Assembly (NCBI GenBank): GCA_015521115.1
Contig: WAOT01000001.1
Span: forward strand, 1-64,000
Length of the DNA stretch: 64,000 nucleotides
Reading direction: 5' to 3'
Origin: Desulfurococcales archaeon
Lineage (GTDB): Archaea > Thermoproteota > Thermoprotei_A > Sulfolobales > Acidilobaceae
Shown: positions 51,757 to 60,274 of the stretch, piece after piece
Numbering within the stretch: position 1 is the first letter of the stretch
Layout: the number at the start of each line of letters is the position of its first letter
Position numbers and translations under genes: made by a program
The notes under the pieces: model-generated
What the model was told of the DNA's origin: nothing
The model's database searches: none
What the model saw: only the letters and a program-made list of their open reading frames with translations

Positions 51757-52326
51757 ATGTATGGGGAGAGGCTCAGGATATTCATAGCTGTCGACGTCGA
51801 AGACCCACTCCTAGTCTCACGGATAGAGAGGATCAAGGAAGCAATTATCGCCACCGGCGTACCCATGAAGCCTGTAGAGACCCAGAACCTGCACCTAACA
51901 CTCAGGTTCATCGGGGAAGTACCCAGGGCTACAGTGGAGGAGGTCGTAAGACTCCTCCAGGAGATCAAGTTCCAACCATTCAAGATCGTATTCAAAGGCC
52001 TGGGAGCCTTCCCCTCACCAACCCGGCCACGGGTAGTATGGATAGGAGTAGACGCCGGGGGAGAGGAGCTTGCGAGGATAAGAGAGCAGATCGACGAGGG
52101 GCTCAGAAGGATAGGGCTGCCGCCTGAGAGGCAGAAGTTCCACCCCCACCTAACCCTGGCCAGGATCAAGGGATCACGGAACATTCACAGCCTCATAAAG
52201 CTCATCCAGGAGATGTCTGATATCGAAGTCTGGGAGATGACAGTCTCGAGTGTCAGGCTTAAAAAGAGCACGCTGACGAGGCACGGCCCAATCTATGAGA
52301 CGCTGGCGGAGGTCAGGGCAGCTTGA
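51757..52326 (+). CDS. thpR: RNA 2',3'-cyclic phosphodiesterase (ThpR/LigT family)
   Basis: 189 residues. The two HxT motifs are HLTLRF and HLTLAR (in NLHLTLRFIG and FHPHLTLARIK), the catalytic core of 2H phosphoesterases. It opens 2',3'-cyclic phosphates left by RNA cleavage. The CCA-adding enzyme starts inside its stop codon, tying RNA-end healing to tRNA maturation. Confidence 0.94.
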   Translation: MYGERLRIFIAVDVEDPLLVSRIERIKEAIIATGVPMKPVETQNLHLTLRFIGEVPRATVEEVVRLLQEIKFQPFKIVFKGLGAFPSPTRPRVVWIGVDAGGEELARIREQIDEGLRRIGLPPERQKFHPHLTLARIKGSRNIHSLIKLIQEMSDIEVWEMTVSSVRLKKSTLTRHGPIYETLAEVRAA

Positions 52327-53693
52327 ACAAATGCCCGGAAACGACAGATAATGTAGAGGAGGTAGTTCTAAACGTTATCAGGCCGACGAGGCGGCAGCTA
52401 ACGATACTCAGCAGTTTCTTCCGACACGTTAAGCGAACCTACGAGGCATGCCTGAACCGGCTAGGACTGAAGGGCGAGGTAACTGTCCAGGGGAGCTATG
52501 CAAAGGGGACGATCCTGTCCGATAAGTGGGAGATAGACATCTTCATAATACTAGAAGGGGTCGACAAGGAGTGGATTAAAAGGGAGGGTGAGGCCTTCCT
52601 CAGAGAGTGTGCCTCGCGGCACCTACCATACACTATAAGGTACAGCGAGCACCCCTACATTACAGTCAGCATGATGGGCCTCGAGGCCGATATAGTCCCA
52701 GTCGCCAGGCCCGAGCCCTCAAGGCTCGAGGGCCTGGGCGTTGAGAGAACCCCGCTCCACACCGAGTATGTGAGGTCGAAGATGGACAGGGAGCTCGCAG
52801 ACCAGGCCCGGCTGCTCAAGTCATTCCTCCGGGGAGTGGGGGTGTACGGGGCGGAGGTGAGGACGAGGGGCTTCAGCGGGTATCTAGCTGAGCTCCTAAC
52901 CATAACGTACGGCAGTTTCAGGGACGTGTTGAGGGCCGCATCGGGGTGGAGACCGGGAGTTTACATTGACCCGGAGGGCGTCGGCGATGAGAAGGTTCTC
53001 AGGAGGAGGTATAGGGACTCAGTCATGATAGTCGTAGACCCGGTAGACCCTAAGAGGAATACTGCGGCAGCTGTATCGGTGCAGAGTCTTGCAACGTTCG
53101 TGGCCGCCGCCAAACTATACCTCGAACACCCGCACACCTGGTTCTTCCACGCATGCCAGCCCAGCAGGCCCCCACTCCCAGGGCTGGACATGTACAGGCT
53201 AAACGTAGACTGTAGAGGCCCACTCTACAACCACCCACCAGATGCGGTATGGGGGAAGGCCTTGAGGGCCCTAGAATCCCTCACAAACAGGCTGCGGAGA
53301 ACCGGGTTCAAAATAGCCCACCACACAGTGGCAACCGACGAATACCATACTCTAACCTTCTCGATAATCTTAGAGGAGTGCGGCCTATCCTCTATGGAGG
53401 TAGTCCAAGGCCCATACGCCTGGAGCCCTACCGAGAGGTTAACCAAGTTCGTCCTAAAACGCCTATCAGAGGGGGGTGGAGCATGGATCAGTATTGACAG
53501 GATGATCGGGTCGAGGCCGAGGAGGTTCAAAGACGCTGCCGAGGCAGCCAGGCACTGGCTCGCCAGCGAGGAGTCCGCCAGCCTACACGACCTCGGGGTT
53601 AGCTGCAGGGTGGTGTGCGAGAAGTGTGGACATGGGGAGTGCAACCCCACTCCTGCATGGATCGCGAGCCTCCTACGGGGCCGAGGGCGGTAG
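52323..53693 (+). CDS. cca: CCA-adding enzyme (archaeal class I tRNA nucleotidyltransferase)
   Basis: 456 residues. VTVQGSYAKGTILSDKWEID is the class I nucleotidyltransferase motif with metal aspartates at the end (EIDIFIIL); GLEADIVPVAR gives the third carboxylate. Middle and C-terminal tRNA-binding regions include TRGFSGYLAELLTITYGSF and VVDPVDPKRNTAAAVS, as in archaeal Cca. It adds or repairs CCA. TTG 52323 overlaps the thpR stop. Confidence 0.95.
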   Translation: MNKCPETTDNVEEVVLNVIRPTRRQLTILSSFFRHVKRTYEACLNRLGLKGEVTVQGSYAKGTILSDKWEIDIFIILEGVDKEWIKREGEAFLRECASRHLPYTIRYSEHPYITVSMMGLEADIVPVARPEPSRLEGLGVERTPLHTEYVRSKMDRELADQARLLKSFLRGVGVYGAEVRTRGFSGYLAELLTITYGSFRDVLRAASGWRPGVYIDPEGVGDEKVLRRRYRDSVMIVVDPVDPKRNTAAAVSVQSLATFVAAAKLYLEHPHTWFFHACQPSRPPLPGLDMYRLNVDCRGPLYNHPPDAVWGKALRALESLTNRLRRTGFKIAHHTVATDEYHTLTFSIILEECGLSSMEVVQGPYAWSPTERLTKFVLKRLSEGGGAWISIDRMIGSRPRRFKDAAEAARHWLASEESASLHDLGVSCRVVCEKCGHGECNPTPAWIASLLRGRGR

Positions 53694-54400
53694 CGGCGCT
53701 CTGCTACCCAAGATACCATAGCGGCTGTCTAGCCAGGGCAGTCCGGCTCGAGGCTGCAGGTGTAGAGGAGATCCTCTTCTGCGGTTCCTCACATGTGCTC
53801 GTCCGGCCAGGCGTCATCGTAGAGGTCTTGGGTAAGGGCCATGCGAGCACTGTCGTGGCCGCGACAAGCAGGTACGGGCTGGTAGCCGTGAAGGCTAGAA
53901 GAACTGATAGTAAGAGGGAGAGCCTGGCACGGGAGGCTGGTATACTGAGGAGGGCATGTAGGGTTGGGGCTACACCATGCCCCTACTATGCCGACGACGA
54001 CCTCATAGTGATGGATCTCGTAGCCGGGCCCCCGCTAGGAGAAGCGTTACACGAACACACGGCAAATGGCCTCATACACGTGGTCGAGGAGGCGGTCGAA
54101 GCCGCCTACGCTCTAGACACAGCAATGGTACTACACAAGGAGCTGGGGAGGCCATGGAAGCACATCCTCTTCACAGGCCCTCCACACCTCTCAAAAGCGT
54201 TGGTTATCGACTTAGAGAGTGCCTCAACCGAGAAGTGCGGGAATGTCCCAAAAGTAGTGGGAGCCATACTTGCCAAGTTAGACATAGACCCGGGCCCTCT
54301 AAGGGGCACCCTAAGGAGATACAAGGATAACGGCTGCCCCTCCTCCCTCTATGGGGAGATACTCAATATGGTAAGGGCTATACTGCTAGACGTTGGCTAG
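53657..54400 (+). CDS. COG2112-type predicted Ser/Thr protein kinase
   Basis: About 247 residues. The kinase-like lobe has EVLGKGHASTVVAATSRYGL (glycine loop), LVAVKARRTDS (lysine), LIVMDLVAGPPLGEAL (hinge), then HKELGRPWKHILF and ALVIDLESAST in place of the usual HRD and DFG loops, as in archaeal COG2112 proteins. Whether it phosphorylates proteins is not shown here. ATG 53657 reduces the overlap with cca to 37 bp. Confidence 0.75.
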   Translation: MDREPPTGPRAVAALCYPRYHSGCLARAVRLEAAGVEEILFCGSSHVLVRPGVIVEVLGKGHASTVVAATSRYGLVAVKARRTDSKRESLAREAGILRRACRVGATPCPYYADDDLIVMDLVAGPPLGEALHEHTANGLIHVVEEAVEAAYALDTAMVLHKELGRPWKHILFTGPPHLSKALVIDLESASTEKCGNVPKVVGAILAKLDIDPGPLRGTLRRYKDNGCPSSLYGEILNMVRAILLDVG

Positions 54401-54810
54401 CTATCGGTAGACTCTCCATGCTCCTCGAGCGAGACGTCTGCTTCTGCGATCGACGTTGGGACTCCAGTCACATTACTGAACACTTCAGGGAACATCTTCG
54501 CTATTACGTCCTTATAGAATATGACCGTCCGGGACTCCCTGTCAATGTATGCGATCTCCTTGAACTTCTTTATAGGCATGACCAGGAACTTCCTCGGCCT
54601 TATGCTGAGGGGGGCACCACAGAAGGGGCACTTGACGATGCCGTCCTCCGAGATCCTTACATCGTACTGGGAGAGGTGCTTCCGTGGGAGGGGGGAGCCG
54701 CTGTACTTTTCCCGATCATGTTTAGAGCTCAGATCATAGAGGGAGAAATATTTTCGGCAATATGGGCACAGTACTACGATCAGCCCCTGCCCACTAGGTT
54801 TTCTGGGCAT
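54397..54810 (-). CDS. Zinc-ribbon protein of unknown function
   Basis: 137 residues. Two Cys pairs, VVLCPYCRKYFS and VKCPFCGAPLS, probably bind one zinc. A middle basic part (SSKHDREKYSGSPLPRKHL) and a C-terminal FYKDVIAKMFPEVFSNV follow. No family recognised. Convergent 4 bp overlap with the kinase-like gene. Confidence 0.7.
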   Translation of the reverse strand: MPRKPSGQGLIVVLCPYCRKYFSLYDLSSKHDREKYSGSPLPRKHLSQYDVRISEDGIVKCPFCGAPLSIRPRKFLVMPIKKFKEIAYIDRESRTVIFYKDVIAKMFPEVFSNVTGVPTSIAEADVSLEEHGESTDS

Positions 54811-55096
54811 TTTAGGATACCTCCGATAAGTGTTCTAGTATTACCGGCTACCCCCCTCCACATATAGATATTAGCTTATTTCATTTAAGATCCAAGAAGA
54901 CTATGAAACCGGCGGTTAATCCCGGAGTATGAGGGCCGTCTTCCACTATACAACCAGAGGTTGTAGGCAAATACACCGTATTAAGCCCGCCATTTATACT
55001 GGCCGAACTACTATAAAAGGTAAAAATTATCACACACTTTTCATCTAACCTTTTTAAGGGTCGATGTAGTTATATGACGTGGGACTCCAGGGGAGA
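54811..55096. other. Intergenic AT-rich region before tRNA-Pro
   Basis: 286 bp without a gene. It holds TATA-like elements for the zinc-ribbon gene (minus strand, about 54870-54890) and for the tRNA (55051-55058), plus a short GCCA/TGGC repeat around TTTATAC near 54989. Confidence 0.45.
55051..55058 (+). promoter_or_regulatory. TATA box for tRNA-Pro
   Basis: TTTTTAAG, about 45 bp before the tRNA 5' end, in an AT-rich setting. Confidence 0.45.
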
Positions 55097-55210
<114 letters not shown>

Positions 55211-55294
55211 TACTCCCATACTCCTCGGGCCGACGAGATACTGTTTTAAGGCTGGAAGGACTGCGGTATTCTCTGTCTCGGGGTGTAGGTAGAG

Positions 55295-55564
55295 TTGAGC
55301 GAGGGAGCAGTGTTCAAGGTTAAAGCGGGTGAAAAGGAGATCGAGCTTGACGAGCACGTCCTCTCGGTGCTACAGAGGTATGTTAAGACCGAGATGACGC
55401 TCGAGGAGCTGGCCGCTGAGCTGGGGCTCAAGGACTGGGAGGAGGCGTATGAGTTCGTAAAGAACATACCGGCATGGATACTCTGGATACAGCCAACACT
55501 CTGGAAGACCCTCAAGGCAATGAAGAGTGTCAAGGAGGAGTACGTGAAACCAGGCAAGAAGTGA
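55295..55564 (+). CDS. Small protein of unknown function
   Basis: 89 residues starting TTG 55295. Charged N-terminus (AGEKEIELDEHVLSVLQ), a TLEELAAELGLKDWEEAYEF helix pair resembling a small DNA- or protein-binding fold, then a tryptophan-rich hydrophobic stretch (IPAWILWIQPTLWKTL). The DMT carrier follows after 13 bp. No family recognised. Confidence 0.65.
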   Translation: MSEGAVFKVKAGEKEIELDEHVLSVLQRYVKTEMTLEELAAELGLKDWEEAYEFVKNIPAWILWIQPTLWKTLKAMKSVKEEYVKPGKK

Positions 55565-55577
55565 GGGCTGCATCCCT

Positions 55578-56471
55578 TTGGATAGGGAGAGGGAGCTCTG
55601 GCTCTACCTCCTAATAGTGTTTGCCGTCGTCAACGTTTCAACCGCTAGCATCCTCGTCCGACTCGCGGGCGTTCACGGGTTCGTGGCCGCAACGTGGAGG
55701 CTCATAATAGGGTCAGCCCTCACACTCGTACTCGCAATACTATCAGGCCAGATCCCCCACTCATGGGATCGCACTGAGCTCCTATTAGCCTCAGCGTCGG
55801 GGGTAGCGTTAGCCCTCCACTTCGGCCTCTGGATGATGAGCCTCAAGCATCTCCCCGTCGGGATCAGCGTTACTATAGTCGACAGCTACCCAGCACTACT
55901 AGCCATCGTGGGGAGCAGGCTCTTCAATGAGACATACACGGGGGTCCAACTCGTGGGGGCTGGGCTAGCGATGCTGGGTGTGGCGGCGCTAGCGATGCAC
56001 TCCAGCTCTAGCGGCCTCGCACCGGCGGGGGGTAACCCGCTGTTAGGGTCTGTGCTCAGCTTCTCGGGGATGATAGCAGTAGCAGTCTACTTCATCATCG
56101 GGAAGAGGCTTAGAAGGTCTAGAGGCACCTTCGAGTACACTCTGATAGCCTACACGGTCGCCGCCCTAGCCGGAGCCCTGATATGCGGGGCCTCCGGGCT
56201 CAGCCTGACAGGATATACTCGCACTACATACGTATACCTACTCCTACTAGGGCTCCTGCCCATGCTCGGGGGGCATACAGTAATAAACTACGTGTTGAAG
56301 AGGCTGAGCCTCCTCTCGGCAACGATCCCAGTTCTAGGAGAGCCAGTGGGGGCGTCGATACTAGCCTATATCATACTGCACGAGCCACTCGATAAGGCGA
56401 GCATCCTTCTCATGGCGCTAACGCTGACCGGCATAGCACTAACACTACTCGGAGAGCAGAGAAAAGGATAA
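55578..56471 (+). CDS. EamA-family (DMT superfamily) transporter
   Basis: 297 residues with ten predicted helices in two EamA repeats: the first contains VNVSTASILVRLAGVHGFVA, the second GSVLSFSGMIAVAVYFIIG, and both end in the typical GEP-like segment (VLGEPVGASILAYIILHEPL). Exports or imports small metabolites; substrate unknown. TTG 55578. Confidence 0.87.
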   Translation: MDRERELWLYLLIVFAVVNVSTASILVRLAGVHGFVAATWRLIIGSALTLVLAILSGQIPHSWDRTELLLASASGVALALHFGLWMMSLKHLPVGISVTIVDSYPALLAIVGSRLFNETYTGVQLVGAGLAMLGVAALAMHSSSSGLAPAGGNPLLGSVLSFSGMIAVAVYFIIGKRLRRSRGTFEYTLIAYTVAALAGALICGASGLSLTGYTRTTYVYLLLLGLLPMLGGHTVINYVLKRLSLLSATIPVLGEPVGASILAYIILHEPLDKASILLMALTLTGIALTLLGEQRKG

Positions 56472-56765
56472 CCCCCACCGGGCAAATGATAAAAATGAGG
56501 CGATGACTGCGCGTTCCAGCCCAGACCCGAAGGGAACCCCTGAGAGGTTCCCGTAGGGGGTGAAGAATTCTCGCCCCTTAGCGAGCCCACACATTTAAGA
56601 CCTGCAGAGGCCCATCTCCAGAGTCTGGAGTAGACCCCGGTCCCGTGCGAATCGACCCCGCAGTCTCGGGGCTAGGTGTGCACGGGGCGGGTCACTCCCG
56701 GCCTCCTTATCACACACGTCATTAACCCCGGTCGGGGTACCTGCTGGTAGTGGGTGTGTTGTGGC
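56472..56765. other. Non-coding region with hairpin potential
   Basis: 294 bp. GGGAACC (56532-56538) and GGTTCCC (56546-56552) form a perfect 7-bp hairpin, and further GGGG/CCCC runs could extend structure to about 56575. A weak C-box-like CGATGA (56501) and a CTGA (56540) could mark a C/D-box sRNA, but I could not assemble all boxes. It might also be the terminator of the carrier gene. Confidence 0.35.
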
Positions 56766-57542
56766 GTGGTTGAGGAGAGATACATTATACTCACCGGCAC
56801 GGCGGGGGCTGGGAAGAGTGTTCTGACGGGCGTGCTCAAGGAGGAGATTGAAAGGCACGGCTTCTCCGCTATAACCGTGAACCTCGACCCAGCGGTGAAA
56901 GTGCTCCCCTACGAGGCTAACGTTGATGTGAGGGATATAGTCTCGTATGACGAGTACCTCAGGCAGGGGCTGGGGCCTAATGGTGCATTAATAGTGGCTG
57001 TCGACTCCCTCGTGCTCCACGCTGACGTCATAAAATCCAGGATTGAGGAGTACAAGGCCGACTACGTCATCCTAGACACCCCAGGGCAGATGGAGGTCTT
57101 CGTCTACCGTGTTGGAGGCCCCCTTCTCATAAGGGCGATCACAGGTGGTGCCCCAGCTGTCAACGTCTACCTCATGGACGCACTATTCTTCGAGGAACCC
57201 CTCTCCATAGCCTCAGCCCTCAACCTGGCGAGCAGCGTGTACTTGAGGCTCATGTTACCCCAGATCAACACGGTGAGCAAGGCAGACCTCCTCCAGCCCG
57301 AGGTCATAGAGAAGATCATACCTAGGCTAGGCGAGGAGGGGTTCCTAGAGGGCCTGATAGAGGCTATCCCCGACGTCTCAGAGCAGGCTAAGTACATCGC
57401 CCTGAAAACACTGGAAGGCCTCCGGAGTGCCGGGTTTATCGGGGAGGTCTACCATGTGAGCACCCTCCAGCCTGAGACGGTTGCGACACTCTTCGGCGGC
57501 ATCCAGGCCATACTATCTGGTGGGGAGACTGAGAGGGGCTAA
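56766..57542 (+). CDS. GPN-loop GTPase family protein
   Basis: About 258 residues. P-loop LTGTAGAGKSVLTGVL, then NLDPAVKVLPYEANVDVRDI, the GPN insert LGPNGALIVAVDS, DTPGQMEVFVYR, and NTVSKADLLQ as the guanine-specificity motif. In eukaryotes GPN proteins assist RNA polymerase assembly; archaeal ones form dimers. GTG 56766 is preferred to GTG 56754. Confidence 0.92.
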   Translation: MVEERYIILTGTAGAGKSVLTGVLKEEIERHGFSAITVNLDPAVKVLPYEANVDVRDIVSYDEYLRQGLGPNGALIVAVDSLVLHADVIKSRIEEYKADYVILDTPGQMEVFVYRVGGPLLIRAITGGAPAVNVYLMDALFFEEPLSIASALNLASSVYLRLMLPQINTVSKADLLQPEVIEKIIPRLGEEGFLEGLIEAIPDVSEQAKYIALKTLEGLRSAGFIGEVYHVSTLQPETVATLFGGIQAILSGGETERG

Positions 57543-58297
57543 CGCTTCCTCTCCAGGAACCCGCGAGCCCTCTCAGCCGCCTCAGGCCTTGCAGTTGAGA
57601 GTATGAGAGATCTAAGCCCAATCTCAGTGAGGTGATGCATTCGCGACGCTCTCATAACCCTCACAGCTTCCCGGACTGCCCACCTACTGTTCCCCGCTAT
57701 CTTTGCGGCTACACCCTCAACCATGGATACGAGTTCTTCCACACTATCTACGAGCCCGTTTAGGAGCCCCATCCTATATAGTTCATCAGACGGTAGGAGC
57801 TCCCCGGTCAGTACAATGTAGGCTGCACTCTTCTGCCCCATAATATACTGTCCTATTGTGGTGGACGCGGGGGGCACCATCCCCCACTTCACCGCGGGGC
57901 TCCCCATCTTGACCCCACGCACCGCGAAAGCCAAGTCGCTAGCCACTACCATCTCGAACCCTATCCCAACAGCATGTCCATTGACCGCTGCAATGAAGGG
58001 CTTAGAGCACCCGGTTATAGCCTTACACACTCCTCCGAGGCCCTCGCCCATTAACCTCATCGCATCCTCTGCACCCCTAACGTTAGCAACACTCTCAAGG
58101 TCAACTCCAGTACTAAAGAAGCGGCTACCCGCCCCCCGGAGGGCAACTACAGCCGTCGAGGGCTCCTCACACTCTCTCCTTATAATGTCTGCAAGCTGCC
58201 TTGCATGCTCATAGTCTAGACTGTTCCCCTTATCCTCCCTATCGATTATGACCCAAGAGACGTGCTCCCACCTCTCAACCCTAATAGGCACGGCCAA
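57539..58297 (-). CDS. Enoyl-CoA hydratase/isomerase (crotonase) family protein
   Basis: 252 residues. The oxyanion-hole segments RFFSTGVDLESVANV and PFIAAVNGHAVGIGFEMVVASDL are clear, as is VKWGMVPPASTTIGQYIMG. Of the two catalytic glutamates of hydratases, one position reads GIGFEM and the second (GMVPP) is not Glu, so it may be an isomerase or other crotonase. Overlaps the GPN gene convergently by 4 bp. Confidence 0.88.
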   Translation of the reverse strand: MAVPIRVERWEHVSWVIIDREDKGNSLDYEHARQLADIIRRECEEPSTAVVALRGAGSRFFSTGVDLESVANVRGAEDAMRLMGEGLGGVCKAITGCSKPFIAAVNGHAVGIGFEMVVASDLAFAVRGVKMGSPAVKWGMVPPASTTIGQYIMGQKSAAYIVLTGELLPSDELYRMGLLNGLVDSVEELVSMVEGVAAKIAGNSRWAVREAVRVMRASRMHHLTEIGLRSLILSTARPEAAERARGFLERKR

Positions 58298-58401
58298 ACA
58301 CCTCCTAAGGGACTGTTGTGGAGTCCTACAGTAATTTCACCATTATGGCCCTGTAACCTTTTAGTATAAGGCGATGAGAGGGTTCTGGAAAGTGATGGGA
58401 T

Positions 58402-59595
58402 TTAGAGAGGCTCAGGCTCTGGTAGGTGTTTGAGCTGTTCAAGCACGTATTGCCTTACCTCGTCGAGGCTTGGTAGCTCCCTCACTAGTTTACCATTCTC
58501 TATGTATTTGACTAGGAGTGGTTCCGCCTTTGAGCCGTCCTCGCAGGTGGGTGGCTCCGCCTCCCATAGGGTCACAATGTTCTTGAGTGGCGGGCACCTG
58601 TAGAGTTTCTTCGCGCCTGGCAGCTTACCCCTCTTCGATATGGGTTTCCACCCGTCGCCCCTGTCAACCTCTACTATGTCCATGCTTATGTCTATGCTCG
58701 GGGCCATGCTTATTGACGTCCCTACTCCGAACCCGTCTGCCACATCTCTTAACTGGGCTACCTGCTTCTCCCCTATCCCCCCACTGACGAAGATCTTGAC
58801 ATGCTTATATCCGTGTATGTCCAGCGTCCACCTCACCTCCTCTACGATCTCCCTCATCTTACCCCTCCTGCTACTCGGAGTGTCGAGCCTCACTCCGTAG
58901 AGCTTCTCCCCGAGGAGCTCGGCCGCCATCAGGCTCTCGATCCTCTCATCATAGAACGTGTCTACAAGCGCTATTACCGGGGCCTCACCGTAGTATAGCT
59001 TGGCGAACCACTTCCAAGCCTCCCTCTGGTCTCCGAACGTCACAATTAGAGCGTGAGGCATTGTACCCTTAGGGGTCACCCCAAGGTATTTGCCAGCGAG
59101 GACGCCGCTGACACCGTCAGCACCGCCTATGTATGCAGCCCTGTCCGCAGAGGGGAATACTGCTGGGTGTAGTGCTCTGAGGCCGAAGTACAGTACTGCC
59201 TTGTCCCCCGCAAGCTTCTTGACCCTTGCAGTCTTAGTCGCTATGCTGCTGGCGAACCTGAGCGCTCCCAGCACTGGTGTCTCGTACTCGGCGAAGTCTG
59301 CGTAGCGGCCTTCTATCACCATGATGGGCTCTTTGAGGCCGAAGACTGTGCCTTCCGGGATTGCGTACACATCTACAGGGACGCCCTCCAGGATCTTTAG
59401 GGCCTCCTCTAGGCCTGCAAGAACAGCCCACTCATAACCCTTCGGCAGCGAGTATGCGTGGGCCTCCATCCTCACCCTGACGTCTGAGAGGCCCGCCTCT
59501 GTCACTATCCTCTTAGTCCTAACGAAGTAGATGTCAGTCGCCTGCCCAGAGAGTATGTCCTCTAGGGTGGCCATGTAGATCTTAGGCTCTCTCAA
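58402..59595 (-). CDS. Nicotinate phosphoribosyltransferase
   Basis: 397 residues. Salvages nicotinate with PRPP into NAD synthesis. Typical segments: GQATDIYFVRTKRIV at the N-terminus, LYFGLRALHPAVFPSADRAA, PKGTMPHALIVTFGDQREAW, LDTPSSRRGKMREI, and KIFVSGGIGEKQVAQLRDVA for the phosphate end. A C-terminal extension with two Cys (YRCPPLKN, PPTCEDGS) may bind a metal. Confidence 0.92.
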   Translation of the reverse strand: MREPKIYMATLEDILSGQATDIYFVRTKRIVTEAGLSDVRVRMEAHAYSLPKGYEWAVLAGLEEALKILEGVPVDVYAIPEGTVFGLKEPIMVIEGRYADFAEYETPVLGALRFASSIATKTARVKKLAGDKAVLYFGLRALHPAVFPSADRAAYIGGADGVSGVLAGKYLGVTPKGTMPHALIVTFGDQREAWKWFAKLYYGEAPVIALVDTFYDERIESLMAAELLGEKLYGVRLDTPSSRRGKMREIVEEVRWTLDIHGYKHVKIFVSGGIGEKQVAQLRDVADGFGVGTSISMAPSIDISMDIVEVDRGDGWKPISKRGKLPGAKKLYRCPPLKNIVTLWEAEPPTCEDGSKAEPLLVKYIENGKLVRELPSLDEVRQYVLEQLKHLPEPEPL

Positions 59596-59680
59596 CAGGT
59601 AGACACCCCACGGGAGGCCGTGTACCTCTAGCCAATGTTAATTTTTCCCCGTGGACGGTGGAGGACTCTTAATAGGCCAA

Positions 59681-59690
59681 TCTTATTTAA
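59681..59690 (+). promoter_or_regulatory. TATA box TCTTATTTAA
   Basis: Predicts transcription from about 59713, which favours GTG 59723 as the start of the next gene and excludes the in-frame ATG-like start at 59651. Confidence 0.5.
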
Positions 59691-59722
59691 GTAGCCCGGG
59701 GCATCCACGCCCTTCACCACTG

Positions 59723-60274
59723 GTGAGCACTGTGGAAAAGAAGAAGGAGCTGATGGCACCGTTCAACCTAATAGTCACACACCTGCCAGGTTATCCGAAC
59801 AAGAGGGATGCTATGCGCCAGCTCTCATGGCTCCTTGACGATGTCGAGATCGTTGACTCTAGGCCGAACATAATCCTTGCAAAAGTGCCAGACCCGGATG
59901 ATGCCGTTAGGAGGCTTAAGAGGAGTCTCCCGATCGACAGCACCCCCATACTTAGGGTAATCCCCGTTCACGCTGTGACCTACCCGAAGGTTGACAGTGT
60001 GAGGGAGGTCGTCCACAGGCTACTTAGAGAGGCTGGGCCAGGCTCGTTTGCAGTGAGACTCGACGGGTACCTCTATTCTGACGGGGAGAGGCTCCACAGG
60101 GTCGACGCTGCTAAGATCATCGCTGATGGGGTGGAGAGGCCCGTAAACCTCTCGAGCCCCGACATACTGGTCTATGTCAAGGTTGTACGCTTCAGGAGGT
60201 CTTACCTCGCAGCGATATACGTGGGGCCGCCCGACGGCATCTTGAGGGTAGTCAGGCTGAGGGAGCAGCAATGA
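59723..60274 (+). CDS. THUMP-like RNA-binding protein
   Basis: About 183 residues. FNLIVTHLPGYPNKRDAMRQ, RPNIILAKVPDPDDAVRRLK, ILRVIPVHAVTYPKVDSVRE and PDILVYVKVVRFRRSYLAAI give the alternating pattern of the THUMP domain used for tRNA recognition. No catalytic domain is attached. GTG 59723 chosen from the TATA position; ATG 59753 is possible. Its stop overlaps the hexomutase start. Confidence 0.72.
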   Translation: MSTVEKKKELMAPFNLIVTHLPGYPNKRDAMRQLSWLLDDVEIVDSRPNIILAKVPDPDDAVRRLKRSLPIDSTPILRVIPVHAVTYPKVDSVREVVHRLLREAGPGSFAVRLDGYLYSDGERLHRVDAAKIIADGVERPVNLSSPDILVYVKVVRFRRSYLAAIYVGPPDGILRVVRLREQQ

